From an uncultured Eubacteriales bacterium (GTDB lineage Bacteria; Bacillota; Clostridia; Peptostreptococcales; Anaerovoracaceae): a stretch of 60,022 bases of DNA. The position numbers and the translations under genes were made by a program. The stretch lies in the NCBI GenBank assembly GCA_902801255.1, contig CADCHO010000019.1:1-60022 (forward strand). The letters are read 5' to 3'. This document shows positions 14,456 to 23,719 of the stretch, piece after piece. The notes under the pieces are model-generated. The model did no database searches, was not told the DNA's origin, and was given only the letters and a program-made list of their open reading frames with translations. How positions within the stretch are numbered: position 1 is the stretch's first letter; every line of letters begins with the position of its first letter.

Positions 14456-17356
14456 CTATAGCATTCGTTTAAGATATTTACCTGTCTTTGACTCTTCTAT
14501 ATCTGCCACTTCTTCAGGAGTACCCTCGCAGACTATGCGGCCACCCTCATCGCCGCCCTCAGGACCGAGGTCGATAATATGATCAGCCTGCTTGATCACA
14601 TCGAGGTTATGCTCTATGACGACAACGGTGTTCCCCTCGTCGACCAGTCTGTTAAGTACATAGAGGAGCTTCTCTACATCTGCGAAATGAAGTCCCGTCG
14701 TAGGCTCATCGAGAATGTACAGAGTCTTGCCCGTGCTGCGCTTTGAAAGCTCGGTCGCAAGCTTTATTCTTTGCGCTTCACCTCCCGACAGCTGTGTGGA
14801 CGGCTGTCCGAGACTGATATAGCCGAGGCCTACATCATCGAGAGTCTTCAGATATCTCAATATGCTCTGCTGGTTCTCAAAGAACGGTATCGCCTCTGCG
14901 ACTGTCATATTGAGCACTTCGGAAATATTCTTACCCCTGTAGCGGACCTCGAGGGTCTCGTGGTTGTATCTTGCACCTCCGCAGACTTCGCAAGGAACGA
15001 ATACGTCAGGCAGGAAGTTCATCTCTACTTTTATGATGCCGTCTCCGCTGCAGTGCTCGCAGCGTCCGCCCTTTACGTTGAAGCTGAACCTGCCCGCCTT
15101 GTAGCCTCTTACCTTGGCTTCAGGCATTTCTGCAAACAGGTTGCGTATATGCGTGAACATGCCCGTGTAAGTCGCAGGATTTGAGCGAGGCGTCTTTCCT
15201 ATAGGCGACTGGTCAATATTGATGACTTTGTCGAAATTCTCTATTCCCTTGATTTCGCGGAACTTGCCCGGACGTTCCTGCGTGCGGTTGGTAACACGCG
15301 ATACGCCTTTGTAGAGGATCTCGTTGACGAGGCTCGACTTGCCCGAGCCTGAAACTCCCGTGACAAGTACCAGCTTGCCCGCAGGTATTCTTACATCTAT
15401 GTTCTTCAGGTTGTTCTCGGCAGCGCCAAGAACCTCCAGATATTTGCCGTTGCCGTCTCTGCGCACCATCGGAACCGCGATATGTCTCTTGCCTGAGAGG
15501 AACTGGCCTGTGATCGATTCAGGGCAGTTCTTTATATCTTCGACTGTACCCTGTGCTACCAGCTCTCCTCCGTTGATGCCCGCTCCCGGACCTATATCCA
15601 CGATGTGGTCGGCAGCGTACATTGTGTCTTCGTCGTGCTCGACTATGATGAGCGTGTTGCCCATGTCGGTGAGACCGCGGAGCGATGCCAGAAGTTTGTC
15701 GTTATCGGCCTGATGCAGACCGATTGATGGCTCATCAAGTATGTAGAGCACTCCGACAAGGCCAGAGCCAATCTGAGTAGCGAGACGTATGCGCTGTGAC
15801 TCTCCTCCGGAAAGCGTGGCAGACGTACGGCTCAGAGTGAGATATCCGAGGCCGACGTCTTTCAGGAATTTCAGCCTCGCCTTGATCTCCTTTGTGACCA
15901 TGGCGCTGATCTTCTTCTCTCTGTCTGTGAGCTTCGTTTCAAGATCTTCGAAGAAGTCCATGGCCTGTACGACTGAAAGGTCTGTCAGCTCCATGATATT
16001 TTTGCCGCCGACCGTGACCGCAAGGACAGTGTCCCTGAGTTTGCGTCCCTTGCAGACCGGACATACGTCCTCTGTCATCATGTCGCTGATCTTTTCTTTT
16101 ATGTAATCGGAGTTTGTCTCACCCCATCTGCGCTCAAGGCTCGGAATGATGCCCTCGAAAGTATGATTCATGTGCGAAACACGGCCGCTGCGGCTTTCAT
16201 ATGTGTATTTCAACCTGCGCGATCCGGTACCATGCAGGAGCTCATCCTTGAATCTCGGCGGAAGCGCCTTGAACGGCACGCCGAGATTAGTGCCGTGGTC
16301 TATCGCCAGGCGGTTGAGCATCTGCCTGTAGAATCCCATAGCATCAAGTGTCGAAAAGACATTTCCAAGAGCGCCGTTCAGGATACTCTTGTTTTCGTCA
16401 GTAACGACTGCTTCGTCGGTGATACGCAGAGTGAATCCCAGACCGCTACAGTTCTCGCATGCACCATACGGAGCATTGAAGGAGAACATGCGCGGCTCCA
16501 TCTCTTCAAGTCCTATTCCGTGATCAGGGCATGAGAACTTGGTTGAGTAGACAGCTTCGTACTCTTCTTCGTCTTTTATTATTTTTCCGTCGGTATCGGC
16601 GCCGTTATTGTCAGGCTGCACGTTATCACGCTTATGCGGTGTAAAGAGCACACTGCAGATACCCTCGCCTTCCTTTATGGCAAGCTCGAGGGCTTCGGCA
16701 ATACGGCTTCTGTTATCACTTCTGAGCACTATGCGGTCGATGATAATATCGATGTTGTGCTTGTTGTTTTTTGCGAGCACGATGTCGCCCTCATCGAGGC
16801 GCGACATCTCGCCGTCGACGCGCACACGTGTATAGCCGTCGCGGCGAAGGCGGTCAAGGACCGCCCTGTGCTCGCCCTTGCGTCCCCTAATGACAGGTGC
16901 AAACACAGTCAGCCTCGTACCCTCTTCATGCGACTGTATATTCTCGATAATGCTGTCTATGTTCTGACTGGTGATCTCGCGTCCGCAAACCGGGCAATGC
17001 GGGATACCTATTCTGGCGTACAACAGTCTCAGATAGTCATAGATCTCCGTGACCGTACCGACAGTCGACCTCGGGTTCTTGTTGGTCGTCTTCTGGTCGA
17101 TACTGATGGCAGGAGACAGACCTTCTATGGACTGCACATCCGGCTTTTTCATGAGACCCAGGAACTGCCTCGCATACGATGACAGCGACTCAACATATTT
17201 TTTCTGCCCCTCTGCGTAGATCGTATCGAAGGCAAGTGAAGACTTGCCTGAACCGGACAGACCGGTCAGTACTATCATCTTGTCACGCGGCAGTGTGACA
17301 TCTATTCCTTTTAAGTTGTGCTCACGCGCACCTTTTATAACTATGTTCTTTTCCAT
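14456..17356 (-). CDS. uvrA: Excinuclease ABC subunit A
   Basis: 966 aa, full length. Two ABC ATPase modules carry Walker [11 protein letters not shown] near the N-terminus and [10 protein letters not shown] in the second half, with LSGGE signatures in each. Zinc modules are visible as CPVC...CPVC-type and CEHCSGDG...CEVC pairs. UvrA scans DNA for helix-distorting damage and loads UvrB in nucleotide excision repair. The start directly follows the uvrB stop, so the pair forms an operon under the uvrB promoter. A terminator lies 25 nt after the stop. Confidence 0.98.
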   Translation of the reverse strand: MEKNIVIKGAREHNLKGIDVTLPRDKMIVLTGLSGSGKSSLAFDTIYAEGQKKYVESLSSYARQFLGLMKKPDVQSIEGLSPAISIDQKTTNKNPRSTVGTVTEIYDYLRLLYARIGIPHCPVCGREITSQNIDSIIENIQSHEEGTRLTVFAPVIRGRKGEHRAVLDRLRRDGYTRVRVDGEMSRLDEGDIVLAKNNKHNIDIIIDRIVLRSDNRSRIAEALELAIKEGEGICSVLFTPHKRDNVQPDNNGADTDGKIIKDEEEYEAVYSTKFSCPDHGIGLEEMEPRMFSFNAPYGACENCSGLGFTLRITDEAVVTDENKSILNGALGNVFSTLDAMGFYRQMLNRLAIDHGTNLGVPFKALPPRFKDELLHGTGSRRLKYTYESRSGRVSHMNHTFEGIIPSLERRWGETNSDYIKEKISDMMTEDVCPVCKGRKLRDTVLAVTVGGKNIMELTDLSVVQAMDFFEDLETKLTDREKKISAMVTKEIKARLKFLKDVGLGYLTLSRTSATLSGGESQRIRLATQIGSGLVGVLYILDEPSIGLHQADNDKLLASLRGLTDMGNTLIIVEHDEDTMYAADHIVDIGPGAGINGGELVAQGTVEDIKNCPESITGQFLSGKRHIAVPMVRRDGNGKYLEVLGAAENNLKNIDVRIPAGKLVLVTGVSGSGKSSLVNEILYKGVSRVTNRTQERPGKFREIKGIENFDKVINIDQSPIGKTPRSNPATYTGMFTHIRNLFAEMPEAKVRGYKAGRFSFNVKGGRCEHCSGDGIIKVEMNFLPDVFVPCEVCGGARYNHETLEVRYRGKNISEVLNMTVAEAIPFFENQQSILRYLKTLDDVGLGYISLGQPSTQLSGGEAQRIKLATELSKRSTGKTLYILDEPTTGLHFADVEKLLYVLNRLVDEGNTVVVIEHNLDVIKQADHIIDLGPEGGDEGGRIVCEGTPEEVADIEESKTGKYLKRML

Positions 17357-19336
17357 CTATTTTGCTCTGCTGCTCGCTCTAAGCTCGAACAGTATATCAC
17401 GAAGCTCTGCAGCGCGCTCGAAGTCGAGCTGCTTCGCCGCTTCTTTCATATTCTTCTCCACTTCGCGTATTGTTTCGCGGAGCTCCTTGGCAGTCATTGC
17501 CTTCGGATTCTTTATATCCCTCTCGCCGGAGTATTCGGATGTTGCTCTTGCGATCTCACGGACCGGCTTCACGATGGTCTTAGGTACTATTCCATGCGCT
17601 TTGTTGTATTCATCCTGAGTCTTGCGGCGTCTTGCAGTCTCATCAATGCATACTTTCATCGCCTTGCTCACGTAGTCCGCATACATTATTACACGGCCGT
17701 GCTCGTTACGCGCGGCACGTCCGACCGTCTGTATGAGCGAGGTCTCAGTTCTAAGGAAGCCCTCCTTGTCTGCATCAAGAATCGCTATGAGCGAAACCTC
17801 CGGAAGGTCAAGACCCTCTCTGAGCAGGTTGATGCCTACAAGCACGTCGAATTTGCCCATACGGAGATCGCGGATGATCTCAAGTCTCTCGAAATTATCT
17901 ATTTCAGAGTGAAGGTATCTTACTCTTATACCCTGCTCCTGTAAATACTTAGTGAGGTCTTCGGCCATGCGCTTCGTGAGAGTGGTTACGAGCACACGCT
18001 CACCCTTCGCCGCTGTCTCATTTATCTCACCGATAAGGTCATCGATCTGGCCTTTTGTAGGCCTTACCTCTATTTCAGGATCGAGCAGTCCGGTCGGCCT
18101 TATGAGCTGCTCTGCCGTGACTCCGCCCGATCTTTCGAGCTCGTATTTTGCAGGAGTAGCGGAGACGTACACCGTCTGGCCGGTCAATTCTGTAAACTCC
18201 TCAAATCTGAGCGGCCTGTTATCGAATGCCGAAGGAAGTCTGAATCCGTATTCGACCAGCGATTCCTTACGTGCACGGTCGCCGTTATACATCGCTCGAA
18301 GCTGCGGAAGCATGGCGTGCGACTCATCTATTATCGTCAGGAAATCCCCGTCCGGGAAGTAGTCAAGCAGCGTATACGGCCTCTCTCCCGGCTTCAGGAA
18401 GTTGATGTGACGTGAGTAGTTCTCAATGCCCTTGCAGGTGCCGACCTCCATCATCATCTCTATATCGTAGTTGGTGCGCTGCTCAAGCCTCTCAGCCTCA
18501 AGCAGCTTGCCGTTTGATCTGAACCAGTCCAGTCTCTCGCGCAGCTCTTCCCTGATAGATGCCACTGCCATGAGCATGTCTTCTCTGCTCGTGATGTAGT
18601 GGCTTGCCGGGAATATCGAAATATGCGAGCGTGAGCCGGTGATCTCACCCGTAAGCGGATCTATCTCACGAATGCTCTCTATCTCATCACCGAATAGTTC
18701 GACTCTGACTGCGCTCTCACCGCCCGCCGGATAGATATCGACGATATCGCCTCTTGCCCTGAAGCTTCCTCTCGAGAAATCCATATCGTTGCGCGTGTAC
18801 TGGATGTCGGTCAGCTTGCGCAGAAGCTGCATGCGGTCCATCTCCATGCCCGGCCTCAGGCTGATGAGCTGATTGCGGTATGATGACGGACTGCCCAGAC
18901 CGTAAATGCACGAAACTGAAGCAACTATGATGACATCCCGCCTCTCGAGCTGCGCAGCAGTCGCTGAGTGCCTGAGCTTGTCGATCTCGTCGTTGATATC
19001 TGCGTCCTTTTCTATATAAAGATCCGTCGAAGGTACATAAGCCTCCGGCTGATAATAATCGTAGTAAGATACGAAGTACTCCACCGCGTTGTCCGGGAAG
19101 AACTCCTTGAACTCGCCGTGAAGCTGCGCGGCGAGCGTCTTGTTATGTGAAATGACGAGCGTCGGCTTCTGCACAGCCTCGATGATTTTGGCCATCGTAA
19201 AAGTCTTGCCGGAGCCGGTGACACCCATAAGTGTCTGCGCCTGCTCGCCGGCAAGTATGCCGTCTGCGATCTTCTTTATCGCCTGCGGCTGATCGCCCGT
19301 CGGAGCGTATTCACTTTTTACTACAAACTTTCCCAT
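17357..19336 (-). CDS. uvrB: Excinuclease ABC subunit B
   Basis: About 659 aa. Walker [11 protein letters not shown], the beta-hairpin region with [13 protein letters not shown], helicase motifs ([31 protein letters not shown]), and a C-terminal UVR motif ([18 protein letters not shown]) that contacts UvrC. UvrB verifies damage and recruits UvrC. I chose the start at 19336 because the likely -10 (TACAAT, 19344-19349, extended by TG) overlaps the earlier in-frame ATG at 19345. The transcript would then begin at or one base before the ATG at 19336 (leaderless). A LexA-type box covers the -35. Confidence 0.96.
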   Translation of the reverse strand: MGKFVVKSEYAPTGDQPQAIKKIADGILAGEQAQTLMGVTGSGKTFTMAKIIEAVQKPTLVISHNKTLAAQLHGEFKEFFPDNAVEYFVSYYDYYQPEAYVPSTDLYIEKDADINDEIDKLRHSATAAQLERRDVIIVASVSCIYGLGSPSSYRNQLISLRPGMEMDRMQLLRKLTDIQYTRNDMDFSRGSFRARGDIVDIYPAGGESAVRVELFGDEIESIREIDPLTGEITGSRSHISIFPASHYITSREDMLMAVASIREELRERLDWFRSNGKLLEAERLEQRTNYDIEMMMEVGTCKGIENYSRHINFLKPGERPYTLLDYFPDGDFLTIIDESHAMLPQLRAMYNGDRARKESLVEYGFRLPSAFDNRPLRFEEFTELTGQTVYVSATPAKYELERSGGVTAEQLIRPTGLLDPEIEVRPTKGQIDDLIGEINETAAKGERVLVTTLTKRMAEDLTKYLQEQGIRVRYLHSEIDNFERLEIIRDLRMGKFDVLVGINLLREGLDLPEVSLIAILDADKEGFLRTETSLIQTVGRAARNEHGRVIMYADYVSKAMKVCIDETARRRKTQDEYNKAHGIVPKTIVKPVREIARATSEYSGERDIKNPKAMTAKELRETIREVEKNMKEAAKQLDFERAAELRDILFELRASSRAK

Positions 19337-19343
19337 CTGTGAC

Positions 19344-19372
19344 ATTGTATCAGAAAAAGGTCTTTAGAACAA
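19344..19372 (-). promoter_or_regulatory. uvrBA promoter
   Basis: On the minus strand TTGTTC (-35, 19367-19372), a 17-bp spacer and TGA-TACAAT (extended -10, 19344-19349). The -35 lies inside the LexA-type palindrome, so LexA binding would block it. Confidence 0.6.
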
Positions 19373-19379
19373 GTGTTCT
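19366..19379. promoter_or_regulatory. LexA (SOS) box shared by divergent genes
   Basis: AGAAC-AAGT-GTTCT is a perfect palindrome matching the Gram-positive LexA core GAAC-N4-GTTC. It overlaps the -35 of uvrBA on the minus strand and abuts or overlaps the -35 zone of the plus-strand small peptide promoter. Both transcripts would be SOS-inducible. Confidence 0.7.
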
Positions 19380-19383
19380 TTAT

Positions 19384-19392
19384 TGGTATAAT
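19384..19392 (+). promoter_or_regulatory. Extended -10 of small hydrophobic peptide gene
   Basis: TGG-TATAAT is a perfect -10 with an extended TG. The predicted start is near 19399, giving an RNA that begins GAGCTACTATAG. The -35 (around 19364-19369) is poor and falls at the LexA box. Confidence 0.6.
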
Positions 19393-19425
19393 AAATATGA
19401 GCTACTATAGAAGGTAGGCGGTTAA

Positions 19426-19476
19426 CCCTCTTCGGAGGGGCTGGAACCCTCCGATAACATTAAGACCCGAAAGGGA
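19426..19476 (+). other. Structured 5' leader of the small peptide mRNA
   Basis: The leader contains CCCTC-TTCG-GAGGG (19426-19439) and CCC-GAAA-GGG tetraloop hairpins, plus an alternative GGAGGG/CCCTCC pairing (19434-19452). GGCGGTTA at 19417-19424 is complementary to TAACCGCC at 19583-19590 just after the coding region. A 5'-3' closing interaction that hides the ribosome binding site is therefore possible, as in type I toxin mRNAs. Confidence 0.45.
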
Positions 19477-19501
19477 ATCTGAAGAAAGGAGGGCAATGCC
19501 A

Positions 19502-19585
19502 ATGGATGTATTCCAGTTTATGCAGGTCGTGGGTTTCGCACTCGCTTTCCTCATAGCCGGATACGGCCTGGGTAAAAGAAAGTAA
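19502..19585 (+). CDS. 27-aa hydrophobic peptide, putative type I (holin-like) toxin
   Basis: The peptide begins MDVFQFMQVVGFALAF and ends YGLGKRK: one membrane-spanning helix and a basic tail, typical of small type I toxins (TisB/Fst/holin-like). AAGGAGGG at 19486-19493 gives about 9-nt spacing to the ATG at 19502; an in-frame ATG at 19496 is too close. It is divergent from uvrB and shares the LexA box. An opposing promoter at 19666-19693 could make an antisense RNA covering the 3' part. I infer membrane depolarisation under SOS as the role. The family assignment rests on architecture, not on a matched homologue. Confidence 0.6.
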   Translation: MDVFQFMQVVGFALAFLIAGYGLGKRK

Positions 19586-19665
19586 CCGCCCTCAGCGACG
19601 AATGCGGTTACTTCAGTAACTAGTATTTCGGGCTAACCGTCTATCGGTAGCTCATCACTACAACT

Positions 19666-19693
19666 ATTATATCTAATCATTACAAAAAGTAAA
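19666..19693 (-). promoter_or_regulatory. Promoter of a candidate antisense (antitoxin) RNA
   Basis: On the minus strand TTTACT, a 16-bp spacer and TATAAT, with a predicted start near 19659. The RNA would run toward and through the 3' region of the peptide gene. Its 5' end carries GAGCTACCGATAG, nearly the same as the 5' end of the toxin transcript (GAGCTACTATAG). No long ORF follows. The 3' end cannot be placed from sequence. Confidence 0.45.
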
Positions 19694-19707
19694 CAGAGTC
19701 TTCCTGC

Positions 19708-21165
19708 TTACTGCTTTGGAGCCGGAGCAAGCACTTTAAGGCGCGCGATGGCGGTATCAAACAGGTGTGAATATATCAGCTCCCTGTTGTAACCTAATAC
19801 ATCTATTAGCAGCTCCGTATCAGGTTCTCCGCTGTCTTCAGATATTGTGACCAGCACCGGCGCAGCCACTCTGACCACCTTATACAGATCTTCCTCGCTG
19901 ACCGGCATCTCTCCGCCATTCAATCCGCTAAGCACGGTATATAAGCGCTTCGCAGTTTCCCAGTAATCTGCCGAAGGATCTTCTCCTGCGGATTCGTGCT
20001 CAACTCCTACCACAAGGTACATGATGGCTCCTTCAAGTTCTCCCCTCTTTGCAGCCAATCCTTCAAACAGCGATCCCGATGAGTTCTCATTGAACACAAG
20101 ATCCATCAGCTTCACATAAGCTTCCTGCCAGCTGTATGTCAGATCATGATTATTGCCGTCTGCATCTGTCCAGCTGTCTGTTCTCTCTGCCGAGTATTCA
20201 GCCCGTGAAGGTACTTTTGCCTCAAGGTTTTCTACGATCCCGGCGACAACATCGTCCGTGACTATCCTCGCTTTCATACCGGCTGCATCGCTTCCCAGTG
20301 ACACGAGGATCTCATCAAAGCCCTCGTCAGTTTCTTTCGTCTTAAGCTCATGCATCACGCCGTAACGCGTCATTCCCCAAAGAGGTATATGTGTGACTAT
20401 GTCATCGCTGCACACATAATTGTGTATGAACTTATAGTCCCCGGCAGCTTCAGCATCGACCGTAGCAGGCGCCTCAAAAGTATACGCGAATATCTTTGAT
20501 CCACTGAGCTTATCTGACAGCCTTGCCGCAAGAACATTAGCTATTGCGCCTCCGCGGCTATGCCCTGTGATCCAGAATGTTGCTCCGTCTCCGCCCAGTG
20601 ATGCTATATCCTCCGAGACCTTATCCACAGCCTTCATGTAGGCGTAATGCTCTCCGGAAGGATCCGCATTGCCCGGTTCATTTACAGTGAAGTTCTGTTT
20701 CCAGGCCTTGTTCTTCTGTTCCCATCCGTTGTTTACGCTCTGTATGACGACCGCCACGACGGTCTTGTCCCCTATGGTCTTGCGCCCCCAGGTGTAATTG
20801 CAGTCATCCGGATCCGTGCTTCCGAAATCGCTGTATCCGACTTCTTCGAAGCCCATGCTTTTCAGGAATGCCTCCCCCGGGTTATCTGCGTCATCGCTTA
20901 CACATGATGCAACGAGCTGAATTGAGGCCAGCGCAAGTTCTTTATTCTCTGAAGACGGATTATCTTCAAACCATCCGTCAGAGTAGTAGAAAGTGTCCTT
21001 AATGGTCTTCTTTTCTGAATCCTGAGAGCTGACGCTTGAAAGCCACTCGACATCGCCGAATATATACTCATATGACTTTCCGCAGCCGGTAAGCATGAAT
21101 GCCATTAACGTCATCAGCATTGCCAGTGCAAAAACTGCTCTTTTACGAAATAATCTGTTGTGCAT
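19708..21165 (-). CDS. Lipase (class 3)-like lipoprotein
   Basis: 485 aa exported lipoprotein; the signal peptide ends in the lipobox LTGC at about residue 28. The alpha/beta-hydrolase core has the nucleophile elbow GHSRGG at about 200-205 within WITGHSRGGAIANVLAARL, as in fungal-type class 3 lipases, and a YTFEAPATVD segment after it. The catalytic Asp and His are probably in the DDIVTHIP region and later. Substrate unknown. It stands alone between the small-peptide locus and the transport cluster, with no obvious operon partner. The 123 nt before its stop hold the antisense promoter described separately. Confidence 0.8.
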   Translation of the reverse strand: MHNRLFRKRAVFALAMLMTLMAFMLTGCGKSYEYIFGDVEWLSSVSSQDSEKKTIKDTFYYSDGWFEDNPSSENKELALASIQLVASCVSDDADNPGEAFLKSMGFEEVGYSDFGSTDPDDCNYTWGRKTIGDKTVVAVVIQSVNNGWEQKNKAWKQNFTVNEPGNADPSGEHYAYMKAVDKVSEDIASLGGDGATFWITGHSRGGAIANVLAARLSDKLSGSKIFAYTFEAPATVDAEAAGDYKFIHNYVCSDDIVTHIPLWGMTRYGVMHELKTKETDEGFDEILVSLGSDAAGMKARIVTDDVVAGIVENLEAKVPSRAEYSAERTDSWTDADGNNHDLTYSWQEAYVKLMDLVFNENSSGSLFEGLAAKRGELEGAIMYLVVGVEHESAGEDPSADYWETAKRLYTVLSGLNGGEMPVSEEDLYKVVRVAAPVLVTISEDSGEPDTELLIDVLGYNRELIYSHLFDTAIARLKVLAPAPKQ

Positions 21166-21202
21166 ATCTGAACCTCCGAGTGAGGAAATTATATCATAAA
21201 AA

Positions 21203-21224
21203 GGCTGCGGACGAATCCGCAGCC
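21203..21224 (-). terminator. Rho-independent terminator closing the nitrogenase-like cluster
   Basis: On the minus strand GGCTGCGGA-TTCG-TCCGCAGCC is followed by TTTTTAT. It lies 19 nt after the substrate-binding protein stop. Confidence 0.85.
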
Positions 21225-21242
21225 CTGCAGTCCGGTCGGACC

Positions 21243-22409
21243 TTATTGATATGCAAATCCCTCTCCTGCGCTCTGTACAGGCTCGAATATGGATTGTGCC
21301 TGCTCGTCAGTCAGATCAATGCCGAATACTTCCTTGTAGTAAGCTTTTGCCTCTGCGATGACGTCGACATCTTCGAACTTTTCAGGATATGCTGCCTTAG
21401 CCATCCACAGAAGAGTTACCGGGCAGTCGACTCCCGGAGTGTAGCTCCTGTACATACCGAGCGGCATCTTGAAGACTCTCTTGTCCTGGACTGCCTTTAC
21501 CGGGCTCCAGTCGTAGCCTGCTACAGTATTGTTGTACAGATCATCCGGATAGAATGCGTTGAAGTTGGTCATGAAGATCAGATCAGGGTTCCATCCGTAT
21601 ACCTGCTCCATGTTGACTGCTACGGAGTTGTCTGTTGAGAGCTCCTTGGCAACATTCTTTGCTCCGATGGCATCTGCCCACCACTGACCGAAGAACTGCT
21701 GTCCCGAGGTCAGGAGCGTAGTATCGCTGTACTGGAAGAGGAAGAATGCATTGGCTCTCTCTTCATCAGGGATGTCCTTTACTCTCTCCTGAACCATGTC
21801 GTACATTGCGTTGGACTTCTCCTCAACGATGACAGCCTTGTCGCTGTCAGGGAACATCTGGCTCAGCAGGGAGATCCAGTTATTGAGAGTCTCGATGCAG
21901 TTATAGTTCCACTTGTTTACGGAGATAGCGACTGCAGCAAAGCCAGCATTAGTCAGCTGGTCACCGAGTTCGGAGCTCGATGCGCTGTAGAATACTACAT
22001 CAGGCTCAAGCTTTGCGAGCTCTTCCATGTTGACATTCACGTCTTCGATATATCCTGTCTCCGCATTGAGGATCTCAGGATAGAGCTGCCCCAGCAGTCC
22101 GTTCTGTGCAGCTGTCATCGATGGCATCGGCATGCCTACGATCTTGTCAGCAGAGTCGAAGAATACGGCAAGCACGCTCGGGAGCGGATATATATCGCAT
22201 ACCGCTATTCTCTGGATATCTGTCGGTACCTCGACCTGCCTGTCGGCGTGATCCGTTATGGTGATGGTGTCAGAAGTTTCAGCAGGCTCTGCAGATTCCT
22301 CTCCGCCGCCTCCGCCGCATGACGCGAACGCCATCATGCTCATGGCGATCACCATGACAAGCACAAGAAGTTTTAACGTTTTGTTCTTCTTACTCAGAAT
22401 ACTCTTCAT
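21243..22409 (-). CDS. ABC transporter substrate-binding lipoprotein (metal chelate/corrinoid type)
   Basis: 388 aa. The signal peptide has lipobox FASC followed by a Gly run. The mature part is a PF01497-type (BtuF/FhuD/FecB-like) periplasmic binding protein starting ITITDHADRQVEVPTDIQRIAV. AGGAGG lies 9 nt before the ATG. It is the last gene of the cluster, 20 nt after the NifK-like gene. It is far from its presumed permease and ATPase (27.3-28.4 kb) but in the same orientation. The family imports siderophores, haem, cobalamin or other chelates. The ligand here is unknown, and placement inside nitrogenase-like genes suggests the imported compound is what they reduce. Confidence 0.88.
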   Translation of the reverse strand: MKSILSKKNKTLKLLVLVMVIAMSMMAFASCGGGGGEESAEPAETSDTITITDHADRQVEVPTDIQRIAVCDIYPLPSVLAVFFDSADKIVGMPMPSMTAAQNGLLGQLYPEILNAETGYIEDVNVNMEELAKLEPDVVFYSASSSELGDQLTNAGFAAVAISVNKWNYNCIETLNNWISLLSQMFPDSDKAVIVEEKSNAMYDMVQERVKDIPDEERANAFFLFQYSDTTLLTSGQQFFGQWWADAIGAKNVAKELSTDNSVAVNMEQVYGWNPDLIFMTNFNAFYPDDLYNNTVAGYDWSPVKAVQDKRVFKMPLGMYRSYTPGVDCPVTLLWMAKAAYPEKFEDVDVIAEAKAYYKEVFGIDLTDEQAQSIFEPVQSAGEGFAYQ

Positions 22410-22429
22410 AATCAGAAACCTCCTTTGAT

Positions 22430-23719
22430 TTATTTGATTTTAATTAATAGCTCATTTATGTCATCGACCAGATCCGGGATCTCGTCTCTGTAGATGCGGC
22501 CGGAGAAGGCCTCGCTCGGAAGCGAAATGAACTTAGCGCTTTCCGGAACGATAGGCTTGTAAAGAGGATCCGCTATGACAAAGGCTGCGCCTTGAAGTTC
22601 AGGGATGATGTCATCTTCGTCAGGTGTCATGCGATCGCATTCCCGGAGAATATCTTCCGGACATTCCGTCGCACAGAGTACTTTCGCAGGTATGCCGCAC
22701 TCGAGTTCGATAGTGCTCGCGAGCGACAGCGATGTGATGCCCTCGCCAATCACAGCGGCGAAGCCTTTTTCATATGTACTTCCGTTCACACCTTCACTTT
22801 CGTTCAGAAAGACTCCGGAGTCCACACTTATCTCACTCGATTCAAAAGTGTCTGCTCCACCCTGCTCTCTGAATTTCTTTACATTGAGTATTATCTGATC
22901 AGCCAGCAGACCCGGAAGCTCATTTCCGACCGGATACCCAATAGCATACGGCATGCCGAATCTTTCGTACAGCACTTTGGCCGCGCCGTAGCCGGCCGCT
23001 GAAACGACCAGATTCACATCTGCTTCGGCCGAGCGTCTTATCTCGTCAAGGCTGTTGCCCATCGCCCATTTCGACACTACTTCAAAGCCCTCTCTTTCGA
23101 GCCACTGAACTATGGAGTCATCCGTTCCGTTCACGGAGAAATCGAGCGGGGTAAGTCCAAGGACATTGACCTTGATCCCATTCGGGCGCATGCAGCAATC
23201 GTCCAGAACTGATGCAAGTTTCCGCGCAGACATCTGCAAAGTATTTCCTTCACCGTTTTTGCTGTCTCCGGGATCATCTACGAAGCGCTTCGCGATCCCC
23301 GCAAGAGCCATGGACGCACCATGTATGTATGTATTCATGCCGGTAGTCGGAAAGCCGAAGCTCGGAGTACCCGTTCTGCTTTCAATTACCGAAGCGACTG
23401 CTTCGAAGTCGAATCCTGTCATCGTAGGGATAGGTGTGCCCGCTATAGCGATGAAAGCCGGCTTAAGCACTTTTGCAGCATCCACGATATCGCTGATGAG
23501 CTTTTCGTCATCACCCATGATCGCTTCCATCTCGCTGATGCCGGATATGTAGACCATGCTGTCCATGTCGTACCAGCGCGGTTCGTCGTGGGTCGTGTAC
23601 GTCGAGTTGCAGCCTGAAGCGTCATGCATTACAGTCATTCCGTCTAGCTCAAACAACGCCGAGCACACGCCCATGACATCCGCTGAGTATGTAGAAATTA
23701 TTCTTGCTGTCTGTTTCAT
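22430..23719 (-). CDS. Nitrogenase component 1-like protein, beta (NifK-like) subunit
   Basis: 429 aa with the oxidoreductase/nitrogenase component 1 fold. Cys19 (MGVCSALFE) and Cys37 (HDASGCNST) match two of the cluster-ligand positions of NifK/BchB-type subunits. The third position reads IAGTPIPTMTG, with no Cys. The start ATG at 23719 overlaps the NifD-like stop (ATGA), with GAGGTG 8 nt upstream; a GTG at 23728 is the alternative. It should pair with the NifD-like protein and receive electrons from the NifH-like ATPase. The absence of FeMo-cofactor ligands argues against N2 fixation. The substrate is unknown. Confidence 0.85.
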   Translation of the reverse strand: MKQTARIISTYSADVMGVCSALFELDGMTVMHDASGCNSTYTTHDEPRWYDMDSMVYISGISEMEAIMGDDEKLISDIVDAAKVLKPAFIAIAGTPIPTMTGFDFEAVASVIESRTGTPSFGFPTTGMNTYIHGASMALAGIAKRFVDDPGDSKNGEGNTLQMSARKLASVLDDCCMRPNGIKVNVLGLTPLDFSVNGTDDSIVQWLEREGFEVVSKWAMGNSLDEIRRSAEADVNLVVSAAGYGAAKVLYERFGMPYAIGYPVGNELPGLLADQIILNVKKFREQGGADTFESSEISVDSGVFLNESEGVNGSTYEKGFAAVIGEGITSLSLASTIELECGIPAKVLCATECPEDILRECDRMTPDEDDIIPELQGAAFVIADPLYKPIVPESAKFISLPSEAFSGRIYRDEIPDLVDDINELLIKIK

